Assembly: GCA_002049455.2 (NCBI GenBank)
Contig: KV918848.1
Span: 124,001 to 188,000, forward strand
Origin: Porphyra umbilicalis
Lineage: Eukaryota; Rhodophyta; Bangiophyceae; Bangiales; Bangiaceae
DNA length: 64,000 nt
Direction: 5' to 3'
A model generated the notes under the pieces. It had not been told where the DNA came from, made no database searches, and was given only the letters and a program-made list of their open reading frames with translations. Every line of letters begins with the position of its first letter. Within the stretch, counting starts at the first letter, position 1. This document shows, one piece after another, positions 32,450 to 44,069 of this stretch. Made by a program: the position numbers and the translations under genes.

Positions 32450-33055
32450 TTATGTCGTTTGACATGTTTGTATCCACTTCTCAGTTCTTCCGTTTATCGT
32501 CATGGCTATGAAGAAGTGGCAGGCCAGCATGGCCCATGTTGTGGGATTCGCATCCCTTACATCTGTTGATAACAGTACCACGTACTCGCAACATGCGCGT
32601 ATGGCGGTAGCGTACCAACTGGTGTTGGTCCATTGTTGTAGGAACACGGTTGCTTCCTCTGTGGTTGTCATCAGGCGTCGAAGGACTGAGTCCAAGTGCT
32701 GTACCGGGGGTACAAAAAACCCATTGGGGAGCACTGGCATCGAGGGATCAATCCCGATCAGTGTCGCCTGCACGAATTTCGGCCACATATATATGTACGG
32801 ACCGTAAACGCGGTTCAGTCAAGGGAAATGCCTCAAGGCAAGTTGCAGGTCATACGCAAAGTTGCGCGTCATAGACGGCAGAGTCGACTTGAGCCACGCG
32901 ACAGGAATTACTTCCTTAATTGTGGCGGCAATAAATGAATCTGTCCACGAGACATTGGCATGGATAACTCCGTCACTGGTAACATAGACATATTGGATCG
33001 TGGATATCCACGTGGTTTCCATGACGTTGTTGGCCACGGTTGTGAGCCCGGCTTG
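32450..33055 (-). pseudogene. gypsy copy I: C-terminal extension of pol beyond the chromodomain
   Basis: Same reading frame as integrase and chromodomain upstream, with stops near 32789 and 32819. It contains VLPNGFFVPPVQHLDSVLRR and WTNTSWYATAIR. The pattern (PP, then an amphipathic helix, then V-P-W-W) resembles a segment found after the RT/RNase H region of some algal, oomycete and DIRS-like elements. Copy II keeps it open over 46954-47346. Confidence 0.5.
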
Positions 33056-34630
33056 TCAGCGGTTTCGCCGTGTTGACGTTTGCCATCCGTACCCTGGTAC
33101 AGGCTTCTTCTTCTGTCGAAGAAAGAGCACCACCAGCTTGCGGGGGGGGTTCTCCAGGGGTTCCAAGGTGTCGTCCTTCGACCCGTAGTCGAACCAGCGC
33201 ACCTTAACGCTGTAGCTGTCGCCAGGATGGCGTAAGTCTAGGAGTTTGTCGATCACATACTTATCGGCTGTTGCCGGGCTTGACTTGCGTTGGTCTAGAC
33301 CGTCTAGTAAGGGGTGCGGCACAGTTTCCGCCGTAGTTGGACGAGGAGCTGGGGTGACATGGTCACTGCTGACGCGTTTCTCCTCCCCGTCAATGTCAAT
33401 GACAAACGTGGAAGCGTCCGCATCGGCGTCAACGACCACGAAGGGGCCAATGGCTTTGCTTTGCAGCTTGTTCTGCCGATCGTGGTTGGTTGTTTATACG
33501 TAGTCGCCGATCTTGACGTCCGCATTGCGGGTTGCGACGCGATGGTCGAAGTTACGTTTGTAACGTTGTTGTGTCTTACGCAATGTCTCGACTTCGATGG
33601 GGATCTGCTTGCGCAGGCGAGCCATGAACTCGCGTTTGCGAGATAGGGGTGACCCATTCTTGAGCGCTCCCTTATTGGTAAGCGGAGTGCCCGGGGGTAA
33701 GTTGCGAACCGTGAGGTTGGGGATCCGCCTTGGGATAACGAGCTCAAATGGGGCGATGCCGGTCGACCGATGTGGTTGACTATGATACGCCATGGTGGTC
33801 ACCGGGAGTAACTCTTCCCATCGTGATGGGTCATCAGCGACGTTGTGTCGCAGCTGAGTAGCCATGGTACGGTTGTACCGTTCAACTTGCCCATTAGTTT
33901 GGGGATGATACGCCGTGGTGCGAACCGTTTCAATGCCAAGAATTTTTATCACAGCGATGAAGAAGTTCGACATGAACTGGGGCCCTTGGTCCGATAGGAT
34001 CCGGTCCGGGGGCCCGTAGGCGGACACCCACGCGTCAATGATGGCTGACGCCACGGACATGGCCGTGATTCGCCGCAAGGCGACGCACTTGGTGAGCTTG
34101 GCGAAGCGGTCGGTGATAACCAAGATGAAACGATTGCCCTTCTTAGAGGCCGGGATGGGCCCAAAGATGTCAACGGACAGCTCCGTGAGAGGCTCAGTAT
34201 CCGGTAACAGCGTCAAGGGCGTGGTGTGTCGCCGCAAGGCGAGGCGGTTTTGGGCACAAGTTGTGCACTTGATGATGGTGGTGTGGATATCGGTTACCAT
34301 CGAGGGCCAGTAAAATTCCTTTCGCATGGTGTAGTACATCCGGTTCATACCAAGGTGGGCTGCCGCTGTGGTATTGTGCTCGAGCGTCAAGACGCGTTCG
34401 CGTCATGATTTTTGTATGACCAACTGTTAGCCGTAAGGCATTCGGCGATACAGAGCGTGATGCTCGTTGCGAAAGTAGGCCTTGGCCGTTCCGCGTTCCA
34501 CGCGAGTGGACATCTCGACACAGTCGTCGTCTGTCTGTTGTGCTTCGACAATGTCGTCGAACTCCACCGGTTCCGGTGTGTCAGTACCCGAGAACCTCCC
34601 CGTTCTTAAGCCGTTGGCCGTTTCGGCCAA
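33056..34630 (-). pseudogene. gypsy copy I: integrase and chromodomain
   Basis: Integrase zinc-binding part (HLGMNRMYYTMRKEFYWP, then CTTCAQNR), then catalytic Asp in SVDIFGPI, Asp in ILSDQGPQF and Glu in NGQVERYNR. After a GDYV motif and a TAA stop shared with copy II, the frame continues into a chromodomain (VRWFDYGSKDD then LEPLENPP). Two further stops lie upstream, near 34390-34430. Without RT this copy is dead, but it is close to copy II in the part retained. Confidence 0.85.
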
Positions 34631-34646
34631 TGCCAGGCAGGGTATA

Positions 34647-34680
34647 TTGCTGGTCCCTCAATTTTGTCCTGGTGGCCAGG
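34647..34680 (+). repeat. Single MITE-type terminal repeat at the gypsy I / Harbinger-2 junction
   Basis: TTGCTGGTCCCTCAATTTTG resembles the ends of the MITE at 39296-39736. It marks the exact point where gypsy copy I stops matching copy II. It could be one end of a larger element reaching 39736, or a leftover fragment. Confidence 0.45.
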
Positions 34681-35263
34681 GCCTGCGACTGACTGCATTT
34701 TCACAGTGGCGGCGAAAGTTGTCACACGATCAACTATTCCATATCGGAAGCAGAAAACTTCGACACGAATACAAAACAAGGCACGCAAGTACTTAGATCG
34801 AGCTAGTCAGGCTTACGTGGACTGTGGTAGCAGGCTACGTGCCTTCGTTGCCAGCCGAATGGGAGTTTCCCGACACACTAGAGACCTTCTGCAACTGCGG
34901 CGTGGGTACCGAATGTGGTTGATTTACGGGTCGGCGACCCACGATTCTTGGACCCATATCCCGCCAACGACGACCATCTACATGTTCCAAATACTGGTCG
35001 GCGATCCCACTATGAGCTCCGATGAAGCGACTTACAGCAATCTGTCGTTGCACCCGCTCGTTAGATTGTCCCTGGCACCCCTCTCGCCATCACATGCTCA
35101 CGCAGGCACCAACGTGTGCCGCTTGCGCTCTCAAGGACAACGCGTGCAGCAGCGTGTAGATGCAGCTTGAATATATCGTGGCTGCATTCGCACGACCGCA
35201 TGAGAGAGTGGTGTGGGGCTGCCACAGAGAGTGGGCTGAGCGCCTAGGTGTGCGCCGGGTGAC

Positions 35264-36646
35264 ATGGTGTCTCAATCTGACGTTTTCATCGGGGCACTGC
35301 GACGCCGCACGTATCGATTGCTTCGACTGATCCGCCTCCATGTCACATTGGGCCACGGTATTGAGGACATGAGACCCGTGGCGCTTGCATACATGCGTGT
35401 TGGACTGCACATCCGACGGTCGCCGCAGCGCTCCGAGCGAGTCAGGGCCGTTGAGTTCAACCTCAACGTCTTCTCTGAGCAGAAAGCCTTGACTAATTTC
35501 CGTTTTTTGGTTTCCGACATGGGCCGGCTGTCTGCTTTGCTCTCTCTGAATGTTGATATGACTCGGTGCCGCTACCATGTGACTCGTATCGAATGCCTTG
35601 CCATCATTTTGCGCCGCTTGGCTTCCCCCTGCAGATGGATGGACTTGGAACTATTTTTTGGGCGGTCCGCCTCGGCTCTGAGCGAAAGTTTTTGCCGTGG
35701 CGTGGAGGAGCTTCTTGCTCAATGGGGTCATCTCTTGACGAATAGGCGAGCAGGGTTGATGACTGAACGTGCGCCAGTTTACGCGCATTCTATCACAGGT
35801 AAGGGTGCGCCGCTCCATGGGTGTGTTGGTTTTATTGATGGCACCGCCATTCGCATTGCACGACCGGGAGGTGGTCTTCAGCGTGCCTGCTACAGCGGGC
35901 ACAAACGATGCCACGCCATTAAGTTTCAGAGTATCTGTACGCCCGATGGGCTGTTGCTTCATATCTACGGGCCGGTTGAGGGGCGTCGGCATGACATGTT
36001 CTTATACCACGAGTCGGGTATTGACGCACTCCTCCAGGCGACGCTTGTCATTGACGATACACAGTATTGCATCTATGGAGACTCTGCCAATATTATTCGT
36101 GCGTGGCTGCATCTTGGATACGATGCATGGCCTGACGGTGACGCAGGGCAACAGGAATACGATGGAGCTATGAACCGATTGCGAGAAGTGGTGGAGTGGG
36201 GCTTCCAGGAAGTCAAGCAACAGTTCACCTCGATGGACTTCACAAGAAAACTCAAGATAAGAGAGTCTTCAGTGGGTGCGCAGTACCTCGCTGGCGCACT
36301 GCTGTGGAGCTTCCGCTGTTGCTTCTACGGAAACCAGACGGCCACTTCCTTGACTGTATTGCTCCCAAGATTGACCGCTACCTACAGGAATAATAAAACT
36401 ATGCCGCGGGTACCGCCCCGCTTTTCTTCCCTCGTCCTCGTGTCCGTAACCCACCAGAACACTGCCCTTTTCTCTGCCGCGCCGAGCGCATCGTCATGGT
36501 CACGTGACAGTACAATATGTACAACCACGGTGCGTTTTCGTGCGCTTCACGGCCACAAAATAGGGGCTCGGCTGCAGTGCGCACCTGTTCTCCAGCCCCC
36601 ACCCGAAGCGCTTTCCGTCAGAGTGCGCATTGCTACAATGTTATAG
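35264..36646 (+). CDS. Harbinger-2 DDE transposase (DDE_Tnp_4 type)
   Basis: 460 residues, open throughout. Catalytic residues: Asp192 in GCVGFIDGTAIRI, Asp273 in CIYGDSANI and Glu311 in EVVEWGFQEVK. The first 130 residues form the helical N-terminal region with an HTH-like stretch. The block SGHKRCHAIKFQSI after the first Asp and GRRHDMFLY are family marks. The last ~60 residues run into a repeat also found inverted at 37570-37850, so the authentic C terminus may be near residue 385. It is less GC-rich than Harbinger A/B and clearly a different subfamily. Confidence 0.85.
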   Translation: MVSQSDVFIGALRRRTYRLLRLIRLHVTLGHGIEDMRPVALAYMRVGLHIRRSPQRSERVRAVEFNLNVFSEQKALTNFRFLVSDMGRLSALLSLNVDMTRCRYHVTRIECLAIILRRLASPCRWMDLELFFGRSASALSESFCRGVEELLAQWGHLLTNRRAGLMTERAPVYAHSITGKGAPLHGCVGFIDGTAIRIARPGGGLQRACYSGHKRCHAIKFQSICTPDGLLLHIYGPVEGRRHDMFLYHESGIDALLQATLVIDDTQYCIYGDSANIIRAWLHLGYDAWPDGDAGQQEYDGAMNRLREVVEWGFQEVKQQFTSMDFTRKLKIRESSVGAQYLAGALLWSFRCCFYGNQTATSLTVLLPRLTATYRNNKTMPRVPPRFSSLVLVSVTHQNTALFSAAPSASSWSRDSTICTTTVRFRALHGHKIGARLQCAPVLQPPPEALSVRVRIATML

Positions 36647-36715
36647 CCGACCAAAGTCCGAGCTCCGATGCGTTGCGCTTCGACGCTGGGCACCACGTCA
36701 AGGTCACGTGTGTAT
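36465..36715 (+). repeat. Left arm of a ~250-bp inverted repeat (partner 37570-37850)
   Basis: Shares long blocks with the reverse complement of 37570-37850, including GAGTGCGCATTGCTACAATG and AAGTCCGAGCTCCGATGCG. Divergence is about 20-25 percent. It may be one element copied in reverse downstream of the transposase. Confidence 0.65.
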
Positions 36716-37569
36716 GTGCGTCGCCGTACCGCGGCACATACTTGTACGTTGCGATGCGTTTTTATTCCGTCCCTGTTGTTTGTTGAATACTGGGCGCACA
36801 TGTTTTTCCGCCCGCGACCGAGGAGGGTTCCCTCTGTGGGAGCAGAAGTCCAAAGATACAGCGCAACAAAGTCTGAGCCCGGATGCGTTGTGCTTCAGCG
36901 ATGAGCCACGGCATGTTCCAAGCCAGTCACATGTACAGGCCCTATCATAAGTTTCGTTTTCAGGTTCGGGTACGGTATATACAAATCGTTGATTTCGAGT
37001 ACGAGTACTGGCCACGTATATCTTCACGTGTATCAATACGAAATATACCTTGAAAACACGAAAACGAATCAATTCCGAAATTGATTGACTTGGAACAGCT
37101 GCCGATCTTTAGCAGCGCCAAGCGCCTGTTTTTCCCGAGCATGTCGGATCCGTTCCGTCACGTGAGTCAACCTGTTTGCGGCGTTGTCCACGGCTCGTGA
37201 GGGAATTCTGACGGGCGCCCTTTGGCGAGCGCACCGCGGTTCGGAAAATCCACCTCAACTAAAACCTTTTTGTATTCAAATCAAGTCCAAATACCAACTG
37301 GTACTTAGTGAAGGTGAAATGACATCATTGCATTTGATTGGCGCGCTCTTCTGGGTTGAACTCCGCTGTCGGTCGGAATTGATAGATACCCACGGTTACC
37401 TACTCAATTGTTGATATGGGTGTGGGTGCCAGCCGCCTTGCTGCCTACGGGTACGGGAGTTCAGATACTTACACCTGTAAAAACACCTACTCACAATATA
37501 CGTATGGTAGGGCCCCCACATGTACCATAAAGCATCAGTCTGTAATGCAGTGCGTCCACACGAAGACTG

Positions 37570-37850
37570 GTGTGACTGTGATGTGGTCCTCAGTGTCGAT
37601 GAGCAACGCATCGGAGCTCGGACTTCGGTCAGCTATAACATTGTAGCAATGCGCACTCTTACGGAAAGCGCTTCGGTCGGGGGCTGGAAGAGAGGTGCGC
37701 ACTGCAGTCGATTCCCTTTTTCGTAGCCGTGTAGCGCACACATACGCACCGCGGTTGTGCACAATGCACTATCATGTGACCGTCGTGAGGTGCTCAGCGA
37801 CGAAGCGTTGTGCACGACATTCAGGGACATTCTGTCACCTCGGCACGTCC
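37570..37850 (-). repeat. Right arm of the ~250-bp inverted repeat (partner 36465-36715)
   Basis: See 36465-36715. The 850-bp interval between the arms has no recognised gene but repeats part of the arm (near 36880-36905). Confidence 0.65.
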
Positions 37851-38237
37851 CCGGTTCTGGTGAAGCCTCTGTCGTTTAGATAGCTACTCGTACTTTCATG
37901 ATGAGTTACACCAAAAGACGCACCGCTGTTGCCTTTGAAGGCCCATACAAAGCTACGAGAACACCACTCGTGTCTCATCACCGGGTCACTTTTCTGCCGG
38001 GGGCATCTTATGAGACAATGCGCTTATGGCACGTGTCAAAGCCACTCGCTCAACACGTGCCGTCTCATTGTCTTCCGCGGAGCGTGCCTTGCGTCGCAGA
38101 CGCTCGGAGCTGTCCTCAGCGCGCCGTGCACGAGCCTCCTCGAGCAAGGCGTGGGCAAGCTGTTGCTCGCGCAGCGCCAACTCCCGTGCAGCAAGCTCCT
38201 GCTTTCGAGCCTCAATACGCTCCAGCGCGGCGACAAA

Positions 38238-39071
38238 CTAAGCGTCATCACCATCGTCCAGCTCGCTTCGGGCACGCGCACGCGTTGCTGTCTTTGTTGA
38301 GCTGCTCTTCTTGGGGTCCCCCCCGCTCCACCCCCCACGAAGGGTGCCGCCCTCGGTCACGCCCGGCATGGCGCCGGCTCCGCGGCAGGCCATCGCCGCG
38401 TCGCGCACGGTCTTGTCCTTGAGCGTGAGCTCCTCCTCGGTTGCTCTCCTTTCGTTCCGCTTGGCCGCAACTTTCTGCTGGTACCGGTTGTGCTCCTCCA
38501 CAGTCGTCACGAGAAGGTTCTCCATCGAGCTGAGCACCTCCTCCTGGCCCGTGCCGTCCCGGCGGCGCCGATCCAGCGCCTCAAAGCCGCCCTTGAGCAA
38601 GTAAAAATTGTCCTTGGCGTGCTTATGGTCCGTGCTCCAGCGCTTGGTGGGGTCGGCATTGAACGCATTGGCCGCCTTCGTGTACCGCTCGGTCATCTTT
38701 CCCGATGGTGAAATGTGGGCCTCGGCCTTAACGATCTCCTTGAGCAAGGTGTAGTCGTCGTGGTACGCCCAACGGCGCCGGAAGGCCTTGGCGGGGGGCG
38801 GCTCGGTGGGGGCGGGCGTAAGGCCGACGGTCCCGAAGGTTGCCGGGGTGGCCGTCGACGGCGTCGACATAGGCGTGCCACTCGCCTCCAGTGGTCCACT
38901 CGATGTTGCAGCAGACGCACCATTTCTGGCCATGGGGGCACTCGTGGGGGCGGTCTTGTCGGAGGGCGGCAACGTGATGGTGTCGCTGGCAAATGGGGTT
39001 GACTCGGAGGGCGAATCCGAGCCGGCCGGCGTGTGGGCCTCGCTTCTCGGAGAGGAGTTGGCAACCACCAT
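38238..39071 (-). CDS. Harbinger-2 ORF1, SANT/Myb-like protein
   Basis: From the ATG at 39071 the protein is 277 residues. A Ser/Thr/Pro-rich N terminus (1-100) precedes a SANT/Myb-like domain with RRRWAYHDDYTLLKEIVKAE and KRWSTDHKHAKDNFYLLK. A long charged helix (HNRYQQKVAAKRNERR) and a Ser/Lys/Arg tail ending in acidic residues follow. The frame is open upstream to 39533, but that part overlaps the MITE at 39296-39736 and lacks conservation marks, so the downstream Met was chosen. It converges with the transposase gene, the usual two-gene arrangement. Confidence 0.7.
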   Translation of the reverse strand: MVVANSSPRSEAHTPAGSDSPSESTPFASDTITLPPSDKTAPTSAPMARNGASAATSSGPLEASGTPMSTPSTATPATFGTVGLTPAPTEPPPAKAFRRRWAYHDDYTLLKEIVKAEAHISPSGKMTERYTKAANAFNADPTKRWSTDHKHAKDNFYLLKGGFEALDRRRRDGTGQEEVLSSMENLLVTTVEEHNRYQQKVAAKRNERRATEEELTLKDKTVRDAAMACRGAGAMPGVTEGGTLRGGWSGGDPKKSSSTKTATRARARSELDDGDDA

Positions 39072-39295
39072 GACAACCTTGTGGTAGTGGGAAAGGCGAT
39101 ACGTGGGGTTGGAGAACGAAGCGTGCAGGTGGGGGGTGGTGGGGGGCGGTGGGACGTCAGAGCGGCGGCGGCTCGGAATGCAATAGGCCCAAGATGGCGG
39201 AGACTGATCACCTCGTGTCGATGCACACCAGCGATTGGCGGAAATAATTCTGTCAGCGATACGTGTTCGCGCACGTCGCTGCTCCCGCCTCGATA

Positions 39296-39736
39296 TTGCT
39301 GATCCTTCAATTCTGTCCTCATTGCCCCGGAACGGTAGTGGAACGGCAATGAATGCAGATCTCTCATTGGTCGAGCAGTCCGACAGCAGTGCATGTCCGG
39401 CCCGATCTTTACAGAATGTGCCCGTACGGCCCCCAATCGAAAAATCGACGCCTTCGTTTTTCTGCACATTTCTGCGTATCTCCCAGAAAATCTCGATATC
39501 GCACCGATTGCGGGCCGGTTGCTCCCTTGACACGGAAGGGATAGGGAGAAAATCTCAAAAAACATAAGGATCTCGGTTCTGCACGGAAGTGGCGGAGGGA
39601 GAGCCAATAGGACGCCTCAGATTCGTGCTGAGCAGCTGCTTACGGCGGCGTTTAACCAATAGATGGCCAGTTCCACAAGATCCGTACCGCCAGGAACCGT
39701 TCCTGGTCGACGAGGACAGAATTGGGGGATCAGCAA
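39296..39736. mobile_element. MITE, 441 bp, TA-flanked
   Basis: Terminal inverted repeats of about 45 bp: TTGCTGATCCTTCAATTCTG at the left against TTGCTGATCCCCCAATTCTG read from the right, with AACGGT shared further in. Both outer edges abut TA. No transposase frame is seen. A third end of the family lies at 34647. Confidence 0.65.
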
Positions 39737-40045
39737 TATATACCGTTACGCCGCGTGGGTCGGAGGGACCACATAGCCACACATGGGTTGCAGATGTGGG
39801 TCGAAGTCCTCACGTGGCGTGAAACGTGTCCCCGACCCACGCCACCGACCCATATCTGACTTGCAGAAGGTCTCTACTGTGTCCCACCTGAGCAGGAAGC
39901 CACTGCTTTTCATTTTGAGGACCCCCTTTCTGGGCCTGGATCCCGCGCGTTGTCTGCATCTCACCAGAACCCACAGAATCTTTCGTCTTTCTTTGCATTC
40001 CTTCCGGTGCATGGCTCTCGTCTGTTGATCGATATGCCACACATG

Positions 40046-40444
40046 GGCCCTGTAGCATATCTCTGCTCCCACTTGGCAATTGGCCACAAGTAGCCCCCTT
40101 GACTGACCAAAGCCCATGTGTTGTGGGAACTGGCCTGTGGAACGCCCTTTGGGGGGTTACTTCCGCATTGTTCATTTTTATTGTTTGTTTGCTTGCCTGT
40201 CTTATCTGTCTGCCGGCACTCATTACGATCGCTTGTGATCGGACGGACGATCGACCGGTGCCCTCATTTGTATTAAATCACCGTGGGTTCGGGGTCGCCC
40301 TCGTGGGCGCCACCCGGCTCCCCATAGGATGCTCTTCAACAAATGTCTTTCTCCCTCGCCGCGACGGCGATAGAACTCGCTGTATTGCTTGGCTACGGTC
40401 GGTCTCAGTACACTGGAATTTGAACTAACGTTGTTAATACCACA
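40046..40444 (+). repeat. gypsy copy II 5' LTR (left part missing)
   Basis: Homologous to the last ~400 bp of 55427-56501 and of 26366-27339. Homology stops abruptly at 40046, where unrelated sequence begins. It ends in TACCACA; TGGTGGAGCAGC three bases later could be the primer site. The LTR contains a conserved hydrophobic reading frame (see findings). Confidence 0.7.
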
Positions 40445-40674
40445 TTTGGTGGAGCAGCAGGGGATACCCTCGCCTTCATGGTGCCTCGCGGCACGGTGTC
40501 CCCCAGAACTTTCTCGACGCCTCGTGGCACTGTGACGGTGTCGATACGGTCAATTGGCGCGCGGGGCGTAAGCCATCGACTTGTGGGCGTGGTGCCGAGG
40601 GCATCACGGTTGAGATCTTCGACGTTGGCGCGCAGGGCGTAAGCCAAGTCGATACACTTTTTTCAGGTCCCAGT

Positions 40675-42326
40675 TTGTCTACTGGTGGTACCGACGGCAC
40701 TCGGCGAGCTAGAGACGGCAAGTTGCCAGCTGGCTACGGGCCGCCGGGCGGGGGACAAGGCACTCCTGCCGCCTCCGACGCCCCAACGGACGGTGCTGCA
40801 ACTCCTACAATCCCTGCGGATCAAGCCGCCCCTGGGCAGGTGCAGGTGGTGGAGAGCCTGAAGGCGGCCGTTGAAGCACTTCAGCGACGCCTCACGGTCC
40901 AAGAACAGACTAACGAGTCTCTGGCGCAAGCCAATGACAAGTTGGTCGACGACGTCGAGGCCCTACGCAAGGTCGACTCCCACGAGGAGAAACGCCGTGT
41001 AGCTAAGTCTCGTTGCCAGTCGGGCGACAAGACCAAGAATGTCAAGAGGATGAGCAAGGCGACTAAAGGCAAGTCCGTCCGCAAGGACGATCCGGCTAAC
41101 GTCGCACCTTCCTCATCTTCCGATGATTTCGCCTCTGAGTCAAGCCCGACGTCGTCAGACGACGACAACCCCAACGCGACGGACACGTCCTCTTCGGACG
41201 ATGGCCACGGGCCTCCAGGCGCGCCGTCGCCCCCAAGTGGGTCCTCACCGAGCGACAGCTCGAGCGAGTCGGACGCGGCCGCGCGCAAGCGCCCCGCGCC
41301 CCCCACCAAACGGAAGGAGCGACTTGAAAAAGCCGATAGGATCAAAGTGATCCGCCCGTCTAATAGCCGCTTCAAGACACTCCTGGATTACAGGACGTAC
41401 TTCGTGATCCGCCGTCAACTGACGTCTACGCCTAAGGAGGCACAACGGTCGCATCGTCTCAACAAACGTTTAGACGGAGCGTTCCATGAGCAAGAGCCAT
41501 TCACGAGAGCCCTGCCCTTGGGCATCTTCACGTTCTTGACGACCTTTCGCCGCGCGTGCGACGCGGCTCGGCTGACGCACGGTCAAGCCCTTCCGCTTAT
41601 GATATTTCGACAAGCCAGCAACGCCAAGATGGCGTTCTCTGGCGCGCTTAACAGCACCCTCGGACGTAAGTGTTATGCCTTCCGTACATACGGAGATGCC
41701 GTCAACTGGCTTCTTTCGAAGTATGCAACACACGCAACTATGGCTAACGCCTACCAAGACATCATTACGATGAAGCAGACAGACAACGAGGCGCCCACGG
41801 CCTTTGGTCATGTCATTTCTTGAAAACGCAATGCGACCTCCTGAACAGTTTTTTCGACATCCCAGACGTCAAGGACGTCTTCATCACTGGTCCTTCGCAC
41901 CTTGTGGAAGCGCACGCCCGGGTCCTGAACGGCCAGTTCCCCGACCGAACCCTGTCCGAGACGGTCGCCACCGCCCAGATGTACTGAAGCGGCACTGACA
42001 AGTTGCGTTTGCAACTCAAGAATACCCGCCCAACGGCGGTCAAAGTCGCTTACGCGACACAAGACCAGCGGACGACAACGGAACGACCGTTCACACCGGT
42101 TCGTACTCCACCGCCCCCGCGGGCCGCCGTCCCTCAAGGCAATCGGGCTGACATCTGTTACACCTGTAACAAGCCGGGTCACTTCGCCGCACAGTGTGCC
42201 GAACCTTATCGCCCTCGCGAGCGTCGGCAACCGTTTATCGGCGTTCACGTCATTGCCGACGGTAACGACGAAGAAGACGAGATCGAACATCCGGCCGACG
42301 CCGCGGACGACTCCAAAAACGCCTAG
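40675..42326 (+). pseudogene. gypsy copy II gag
   Basis: ATG 40675 opens a Gag of about 382 residues: a flexible Gly/Pro-rich N terminus, a coiled-coil-like helix (LKAAVEALQRRLTVQEQ), Ser/Asp-rich linkers, then a capsid-like region. A frameshift near 41820 moves coding to another frame, which meets TGA at about 41986. It continues to the zinc knuckle CYTCNKPGHFAAQC near 42157-42198 and stops at TAG 42324. Gag would form the virus-like particle; this copy cannot make it whole. Confidence 0.8.
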
Positions 42327-42331
42327 GCCGG

Positions 42332-44069
42332 GTGCCTGCCTTGGGGTTGCCCGGCGGAACGCGAAAGCGTACGGTGACAAGACTCTTACGTCGTGCCCTT
42401 CGGCACTACGAGATCGCAGCCACGTTAGGCCCATGCCTGCGCGTAAAGCGAAGTTGCTGCCCTGTCTTAGAGACGGGCGCCGGGGTGAACATAGTGCAAA
42501 CTAGTGTTCTCCCTACGAACTGGATGGCTTACGCCGAAGAGTTGACCACGCTTCCGCGCATCCGAGATGCAAACAACAATCGTCTCGTGACGAAGTATGC
42601 CATACATCTGTATATAGACACCGGAGGTGTGCGTCTATTTGACCGATTTCTCGTTACCGACAACATGTCAGTCCCGTGCATTCTTGGCACCGAGCTCATT
42701 GAACAAAACATCGAGGGCATCTTGCCGCGCTTGCGCAAGATCGTCTGGCAAGAGCACGTGCGCTGCACGGAGGAACTACCTCGGCCAACGCCGATCTTAG
42801 CTTGTCTTAACGACAGCGCGTGGGACCGTCACTGGCAAGATAGACCCGCCCGGGTTCGAGCCTGCAAACAGGTGCGTGTCAACGGACACAAGAGGAAGTG
42901 GATCATGGCCACGTGCGACACCCCGGGCATGGTGACGATCACACAGAACATTGAGTTGTGCCGACACAAGTCCATGGCAGTCGCCCGCGGCATCGCCACC
43001 GTCAAACCGGACGCCCCATTCTTTGTTAAGTTATGCAAATTCGGCAAGGACCAAGTCATTGTTCGCAAGAACTCAACCGTAGGGTTCGCAGAACCCTATC
43101 AAGGGCCTTCGCTTTCCGCCGTCTTGGATGACAACAATCCAAAGGGTGGACCCGATAACTCATCGAGCGACACGAGTCGTGACCCACTCTAGGACCTTGA
43201 CCTCAGTGAGGCCCCCGAGTACCTGCACAAGCAGATTCGAGACATGCTCAAGACGCATTCGTCGATGTGGGATGGAACCCTTGGCGTCATCCGTGCTCCG
43301 CAGCACGCCATCATCACTCCCCCAGACGCCCTGCCCATACGGGCCCAACCCTACCGGACCGGGCCGTTCAAACGGCAGATCATCGCTGATCACATCAACA
43401 AGATGTTGAAGCTCATCGGCATTGCCCCTAGCCATAGTGCTTCGGCAAGCCCCGTGGTAATTGTACCAAAGAAGAACGGCAAAGCCCGATTCTGTGTCGA
43501 CTATCGTCGATTAAACAACATCATCAATAAGGATGCTTATCCCTTGCCTCGGATGGAGGACTGCCTCGACTTCTTGGGAGATGCCAAGGTGTTCACGTCT
43601 CTCGGCTGCACCGCGGGGTACTGGCAAGTACCCTTACGCAAGGAAGACCAAGAGAAGACAGCGTTCACAACGCATTGTGGTATATACCACTGGTTATCCA
43701 TGCCTTTCGGCTTGAAGAACTCGCCGGCTACCTTTCAGCGTGCGTTGGATATTATCCTCTCGGGCTTGAAGTGGCAGATATGCCTTGTCTACTTAGACGA
43801 TGTCATCATCTTCTCCGCAAACGCGGAACAACACGTCAAAGACGTCGACAAGGTTCTTCGCCGCCCCCGCGAAGCCGAGGTTACCCTCACCTTGGAAAAG
43901 TGCGCGTGGTTCTCCGATGAGGTCGAGTACCTCGGACACATTGTCCGCCCCGGGCAACTGCACGTGCACAACAATAACGTCGATGCTCTGAAGCATGCCA
44001 AGTTCCCAACGACAAAGACCCATCTGAAAAGCTTCGTGGGCATGTGCAACGTCTATCGACGGTTTGTCA
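42332..44069 (+). pseudogene. gypsy copy II protease and reverse transcriptase
   Basis: The protease motif reads VLETGAGVNIV, with Glu where the catalytic Asp is expected. TAG at 43190-43192 separates it, in the same frame, from RT. RT motifs: VVIVPKKNGKARFCVDYRRL, MPFGLKNSPATFQR and the catalytic YLDD within CLVYLDDVIIF. It reaches VYRRFV at 44069, where the solo LTR interrupts; the next codons KDFAKRAKP resume at 44620. Confidence 0.88.

Larger units (their letters stand above)
26366..34646 (-). mobile_element. Ty3/gypsy chromovirus copy I, truncated, minus orientation
   Basis: Reading the minus strand, the order is integrase, chromodomain, C-terminal extension, antisense gene P, then an LTR ending at about 26366. 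The layout matches gypsy copy II (45170-49755 plus 55427-56501) in inverted orientation. Sequence homologous to copy II stops at about 34646, so gag, protease, RT, RNase H and the 5' LTR are missing. Two hAT-like elements interrupt it. Confidence 0.8.
34870..39885. mobile_element. Second PIF/Harbinger element (Harbinger-2)
   Basis: Bounded by an exact 16-bp inverted repeat TAGAGACCTTCTGCAA (34879-34894 and inverted at 39861-39876) inside longer imperfect terminal similarity. It contains a DDE transposase (+) and a SANT/Myb-like gene (-) converging on each other, as in Harbinger copies A and B but with unrelated-looking sequences. Exact ends and the 3-bp duplication are not certain. A MITE sits in its right part and an inverted repeat lies between the genes. 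About 37890-38237 shows nothing further. Confidence 0.6.

Noticed and set aside
34647-39736. A 5.09-kb element bounded by the TTGCTGRTCC repeats as the true Harbinger-2 limits
   Set aside because: The right end pairs better with 39296, giving a 441-bp TA-flanked MITE, and a different 16-bp inverted repeat brackets the Harbinger genes. The alternative is kept only as a note.
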